From assembly GCA_963781595.1 (NCBI GenBank), contig CAWAGG010000006.1:124001-188000 (forward strand): 64,000 nt of DNA, read 5' to 3'. The stretch is from JBEDUK01 sp963781595. Lineage in GTDB: Bacteria > Actinomycetota > UBA4738. Shown here piece after piece: positions 61,470 through 64,000 of the stretch; position 1 is the stretch's first letter; each line of letters starts with the position of its first letter. The position numbers were made by a program, and so were the translations under genes. Below the pieces are notes generated by a model, which saw nothing but the letters and a program-made list of their open reading frames with translations, ran no database searches and had not been told where the DNA came from.

Positions 61470-61745
61470 TCAGCCGCCGGCCACGGCCGGGAGGATCGAC
61501 ACCGTCGTCCCGTCGTCGACCGGGGTATCCAGGCCCTCGTGGAATCGGATGTCCTCGTCGCCGACGAACACGTTCACGAACCGCCTGAGCTTCCCGTCGC
61601 CGTCGTAGAGGCGGCCCGCCACGCCGGGATGCGCTCGCGCCAGCGCGCTCAGGGCCTCGCCGACCGTCGCGCCGTCGACCGCCACCGTGCCGGCGTCGCC
61701 CGTGAGCGAACGCATCATCGACGGGATCCGAACCGTCACGCTCAC
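61470..61745 (-). CDS. MoaD/ThiS-family sulfur-carrier-like protein
   Basis: 91-residue ubiquitin-like protein ending in the required GlyGly (AVAGG). Motifs: VTVRIPSMMRSLTGDAGTVAVDGATVGEALSALARAHPGV and FVNVFVGDEDIRFHEGLDTPVDDGTTVSILPA (key FVNVFV..D, G..VSI.P). It resembles CysO, the thiocarboxylated sulfur donor for cysteine synthesis. The GTG overlaps the threonine synthase stop (GTGA), so it is under the same SAM riboswitch. Confidence 0.82.
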   Translation of the reverse strand: MSVTVRIPSMMRSLTGDAGTVAVDGATVGEALSALARAHPGVAGRLYDGDGKLRRFVNVFVGDEDIRFHEGLDTPVDDGTTVSILPAVAGG

Positions 61746-63019
61746 CGCCCGATCGCCTCCCCCAGCGCGTCGAGGTTCGGTGCGATCCGAGCCGCCGGCC
61801 GATACTCGTCACCGAACGCTTCCAGGGTCTTCAGGCCCATGCCGGTGACGTACGCGACGACCGTCTCGTCGGGCCGGACCACATGTTCGGCCGCCAACCG
61901 GGCGAGCGCCGCGATCGTCACCCCACCCGCTGTCTCGGCGAAGATCCCCTCCGTCCGCGCCAGCAGCCTGACCGCGTCGACGATCTCCCGGTCGGTGACG
62001 GCGGCGGCCGCGCCCCCCGACGAACGGATCTCCTGCAACGCGTACCAGCCGTCGGCCGGATCGCCGATCGCGAGCGATCGCGCGATCGTGTCGGGCGTTC
62101 GGACCGGTCGCAGGTCGTCCGAACCGTCGGCGAACGCCGTCGCGACCGGCGAGCATCCGTCCGCCTGCGCGCCGCTGACGCGGACCTGCGGTTCGTCCTC
62201 CAGCAGGCCGGCTGCGTACAGCTCGCGGAACCCCTTCGCTACCTTCGTCAGGAGCGCCCCCGACGCGATCGGGACGACGACGTGGTCGGGCGCACGCCAG
62301 CCGAGCTGCTCGGCCGTCTCGAACGCGATCGTCTTCGAGCCCTCCGCGTAGTACGGGCGCAGGTTCACGTTGACGAACGCCCACGGGTACTCGGACGCGG
62401 CCTCTCCGCACAGGCGGTTCACGTCGTCGTAGGTCCCGTCGACCTCGATCAGGGTCGCGCCGTAGACCGCCGTCGCGGCGAGCTTGCCCGCTTCCAATCC
62501 GGTCGGGACGAACGTCACCGCGTTCAGCCCTACGGCGGCGGCGTGGGCGGCCGTCGCGTGCGCCAGGTTCCCCGTCGACGCGCACGCGACGGTGTCGAAC
62601 CCGAACTCCCGCGCCTTGGTCAGCGCGACCGAGACGACCCGGTCCTTGAACGAATGCGTCGGCTCGCGCGTCTCGTCCTTCAGGTAGAGGTTCGGCAGAC
62701 CCAGCTCGGCGCCCAGGCGTCGGGCGTGCCGGAGCGGCGTCCAGCCGTCGCCGAGGTCGACGCGCGCAGGTCCGGCGACCGCAGGCAGCAGCGTCGCGTA
62801 GCGCCAGAGCGACCGAGGCCCGCGTTCGATCGTCTCGCGGGACACGGCGGCGCGGACCGCGTCCCAGTCGTACATCGGCTCGAGCGGGCCGAAGCACTCC
62901 TCGCACGCCGAACGCGCGGTCGCGTCGAACCGCGCATCGCACTCCCGGCACCGGAGGCCGACGACGAACGTTGCCGCCGCCGGCTCCGGGATCCGGGTCG
63001 CCGTCGTGGTGCCGGACAT
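61742..63019 (-). CDS. thrC: Threonine synthase
   Basis: 425 residues. PLP enzyme converting O-phosphohomoserine to threonine. Residues about 15-45 contain a Cys-rich rubredoxin-like knuckle (CRECDARFDATARSACEEC), common in this subgroup. The PLP Lys is in EPTHSFKDRVVS, the phosphate loop in ASTGNLAHATAAHAA, and GSKTIAFETAEQLGW follows. ATG at 63019 follows GAGGAGGGAGG. A SAM-I riboswitch lies 91 bases upstream, linking its expression to methionine/SAM status. Confidence 0.92.
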   Translation of the reverse strand: MSGTTTATRIPEPAAATFVVGLRCRECDARFDATARSACEECFGPLEPMYDWDAVRAAVSRETIERGPRSLWRYATLLPAVAGPARVDLGDGWTPLRHARRLGAELGLPNLYLKDETREPTHSFKDRVVSVALTKAREFGFDTVACASTGNLAHATAAHAAAVGLNAVTFVPTGLEAGKLAATAVYGATLIEVDGTYDDVNRLCGEAASEYPWAFVNVNLRPYYAEGSKTIAFETAEQLGWRAPDHVVVPIASGALLTKVAKGFRELYAAGLLEDEPQVRVSGAQADGCSPVATAFADGSDDLRPVRTPDTIARSLAIGDPADGWYALQEIRSSGGAAAAVTDREIVDAVRLLARTEGIFAETAGGVTIAALARLAAEHVVRPDETVVAYVTGMGLKTLEAFGDEYRPAARIAPNLDALGEAIGR

Positions 63020-63062
63020 GGCGAACCTCCCTCCTCGGAGCTGGCGGAGCCTTGAACGCGAC

Positions 63063-63092
63063 GAGGCTCGCGGCGATATGCCCACGAGCCTC
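63063..63092 (-). terminator. Expression-platform hairpin of the SAM riboswitch
   Basis: GAGGCTCG / CGAGCCTC 8-bp stem between the SAM-I aptamer and the thrC ribosome site. No U-tract follows, so it may act by Rho or by structure rather than as an intrinsic terminator. Confidence 0.45.
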
Positions 63093-63109
63093 TCCCAGAA
63101 GTTCCTCTA

Positions 63110-63209
63110 CTCATCTTTCCCCCGGGGTGACCCGAGGGGAGGAGTTGGCACCCGGCTACCCGGGTTGCCGCGGTTTCACAGGGCCTGTCCCTCCACCGCT
63201 CTGGATGAG
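63110..63209 (-). promoter_or_regulatory. SAM-I riboswitch (S-box) upstream of threonine synthase
   Basis: Minus strand reads CTCATCCAGAGCGGTGGAGG, GACAGGCCCTGTGAAACCGC, GGCAACC, then GGTGCCAACTCC and GAAAGATGAG. P1 (CTCATC/GATGAG), the GGAGGGA-ACUGGCCC-like core, the GAAACC and GCAACC conserved strands and the GGTGCCAA..CC helix all match the S-box consensus. It should lower thrC expression when SAM is high, or the reverse depending on the platform. Confidence 0.93.
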
Positions 63210-63314
63210 TCACGTCCGGACGGCAGTCTCAGGTGGCCGCCCGGCCCCGTATTCGGTTGCGCGGGATGGTATCCCGCTCGGGCGGGTCCGGCAACCGAGC
63301 CCTGTCGGAGCCCT

Positions 63315-64000
63315 TCAGAACGGGGTCGGGATGTACCGGAGCGGCAGTTCCGGTTCAACGTAGCCGCCGCGACGCTGCCGCTTCGGCAGCGTGATCTCCC
63401 GCGGGGCGAGGCGGTCGTACGGGACCACGCTCAACAGGTGACTGATGATGTTCAGCCGGCCGCGCTTCTTGTCGTCGGTGTGCGCGACGTACCAGGGCGC
63501 CCACGCCGTGTCGCTGGCGGCGAACATCGCGTCCCGCGCGCGCGAGTAGTCGTACCAGCGGCTGTACGACTTCAGGTCCATGTCCGAGAGCTTCCAGATC
63601 TTCCGCGGGTCGTGGATCCGGCCCTCCAGGCGGCGGGTCTGCTCGTCGGCGCCGACCTCGAGCCAGTACTTGATCAGCAGGATCCCGGAGTCGACCATCG
63701 CCTTCTCGAAGGCCGGCACCAGCTCCAGGAACCGCTCGCTCTGCTCTCGCGTACAGAAGCCCATCACCGGCTCGACGCCCGCGCGGTTGTACCAGCTGCG
63801 ATCGAAGATCACGACCTCGCCCGCGGCCGGGAAGTGCGGGACGTACCGCTGCACGTACATCTGCGACCTCTCACGCTCGGTGGGCGCGGGGAGGGCCACC
63901 ACGCGGAACACGCGTGGGCTCACGCGCTCGGTGATGCGCTTGATCGTTCCCCCCTTGCCCGCCGTGTCGCGGCCCTCGAACACGATGCAGATCTTCGCGC
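63315..64000 (-). CDS. ppk2: Polyphosphate kinase 2 family protein (partial, N-terminus outside)
   Basis: At least 228 residues are visible; the start lies beyond the right edge, and the frame continues through IVFEGRDTAGKGG. Walker A is FEGRDTAGKGG, and Walker B is VVIFDRSWYNRAGVEPVMGFC. PRKIWKLSDMDLKSYSRWYDYSRARD follows, as in class I PPK2. These enzymes make GTP or ATP from polyphosphate, or the reverse. It ends 35 bases after P..LRYIPTPF. Confidence 0.92.
   Translation of the reverse strand, partial: AKICIVFEGRDTAGKGGTIKRITERVSPRVFRVVALPAPTERERSQMYVQRYVPHFPAAGEVVIFDRSWYNRAGVEPVMGFCTREQSERFLELVPAFEKAMVDSGILLIKYWLEVGADEQTRRLEGRIHDPRKIWKLSDMDLKSYSRWYDYSRARDAMFAASDTAWAPWYVAHTDDKKRGRLNIISHLLSVVPYDRLAPREITLPKRQRRGGYVEPELPLRYIPTPF

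Overview
The window is GC-rich, densely packed bacterial chromosome. Start and stop codons often overlap as ATGA or GTGA, and several promoters look leaderless. Gene content fits a high-GC aerobic, oligotrophic soil or freshwater bacterium: cytochrome bd, NDH-2, PPK2, a kelch/arylsulfotransferase-like lipoprotein, an ECF41 sigma factor and a methylamine-dehydrogenase-like cluster. My best guess is Actinomycetota (Thermoleophilia-like) or Chloroflexota (Limnocylindria-like). No rRNA or marker phylogeny is available, so this stays open. I saw no insertion sequence, prophage or CRISPR array.

Layout. 1-3942 (minus): cydA-cydB-cydD, the last cut by the window edge. 3986-15300 (minus): a carbohydrate block with a debranching enzyme, an MGH1-like glucosidase, NDH-2, an SDR, an aldose epimerase, a GH15 enzyme and a GMC oxidoreductase. 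A tRNA-Ser(UGA) and a two-propeller lipoprotein follow. 17897-24327: a 5-FCL-like protein, a stand-alone AsnC ligand domain, a methionine synthase apparently split into N- and C-terminal halves, a truncated hydrolase abutting a PIN-toxin fragment, a methyltransferase, a PHP protein and a small membrane protein.

24368-33580 is the most unusual region: a catabolic island with a kinase resembling LsrK and a thiolase/aldolase very close to LsrF. It also has a YoaD-like dehydrogenase, a class III aminotransferase, a cupin, an MBL-fold hydrolase, an SDR, a GntR/UTRA regulator and a solute-binding protein without a signal peptide. Three promoters carry the same perfect palindrome, TGTCATGACA, which I propose as the GntR operator. 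The standard Lsr transporter, LsrR and LsrG are absent.

33704-48705: a YbaK-type deacylase and a P2-type ATPase (plus strand), then a branched-chain amino acid operon on the minus strand (ilvB-ilvN-ilvC-leuA-leuC-leuD-leuB-cimA-malic enzyme). A leader peptide ending in a run of Val/Leu/Ile codons and an intrinsic terminator precede it, which is classic attenuation. ilvB carries a one-base frameshift. 48743-52784: a tightly coupled operon with MauE-like, MADH-light-chain-like and MauD-like genes, a 27-residue membrane peptide, two membrane or unknown proteins and a secreted beta-propeller. The light-chain-like protein lacks a Trp for the second half of the TTQ cofactor.

52925-64000: a repeat-containing exported protein, two GNATs, an ECF41 sigma factor with its divergent target, a cysteine-free DksA-like protein, an SRPBCC protein, a truncated globin, an SMP-30 enzyme, a YCII protein, a shrunken ClpP paralogue, an XRE regulator divergent from clpP over a palindrome, a MoaD/ThiS-like protein, threonine synthase under a SAM-I riboswitch, and a partial PPK2.
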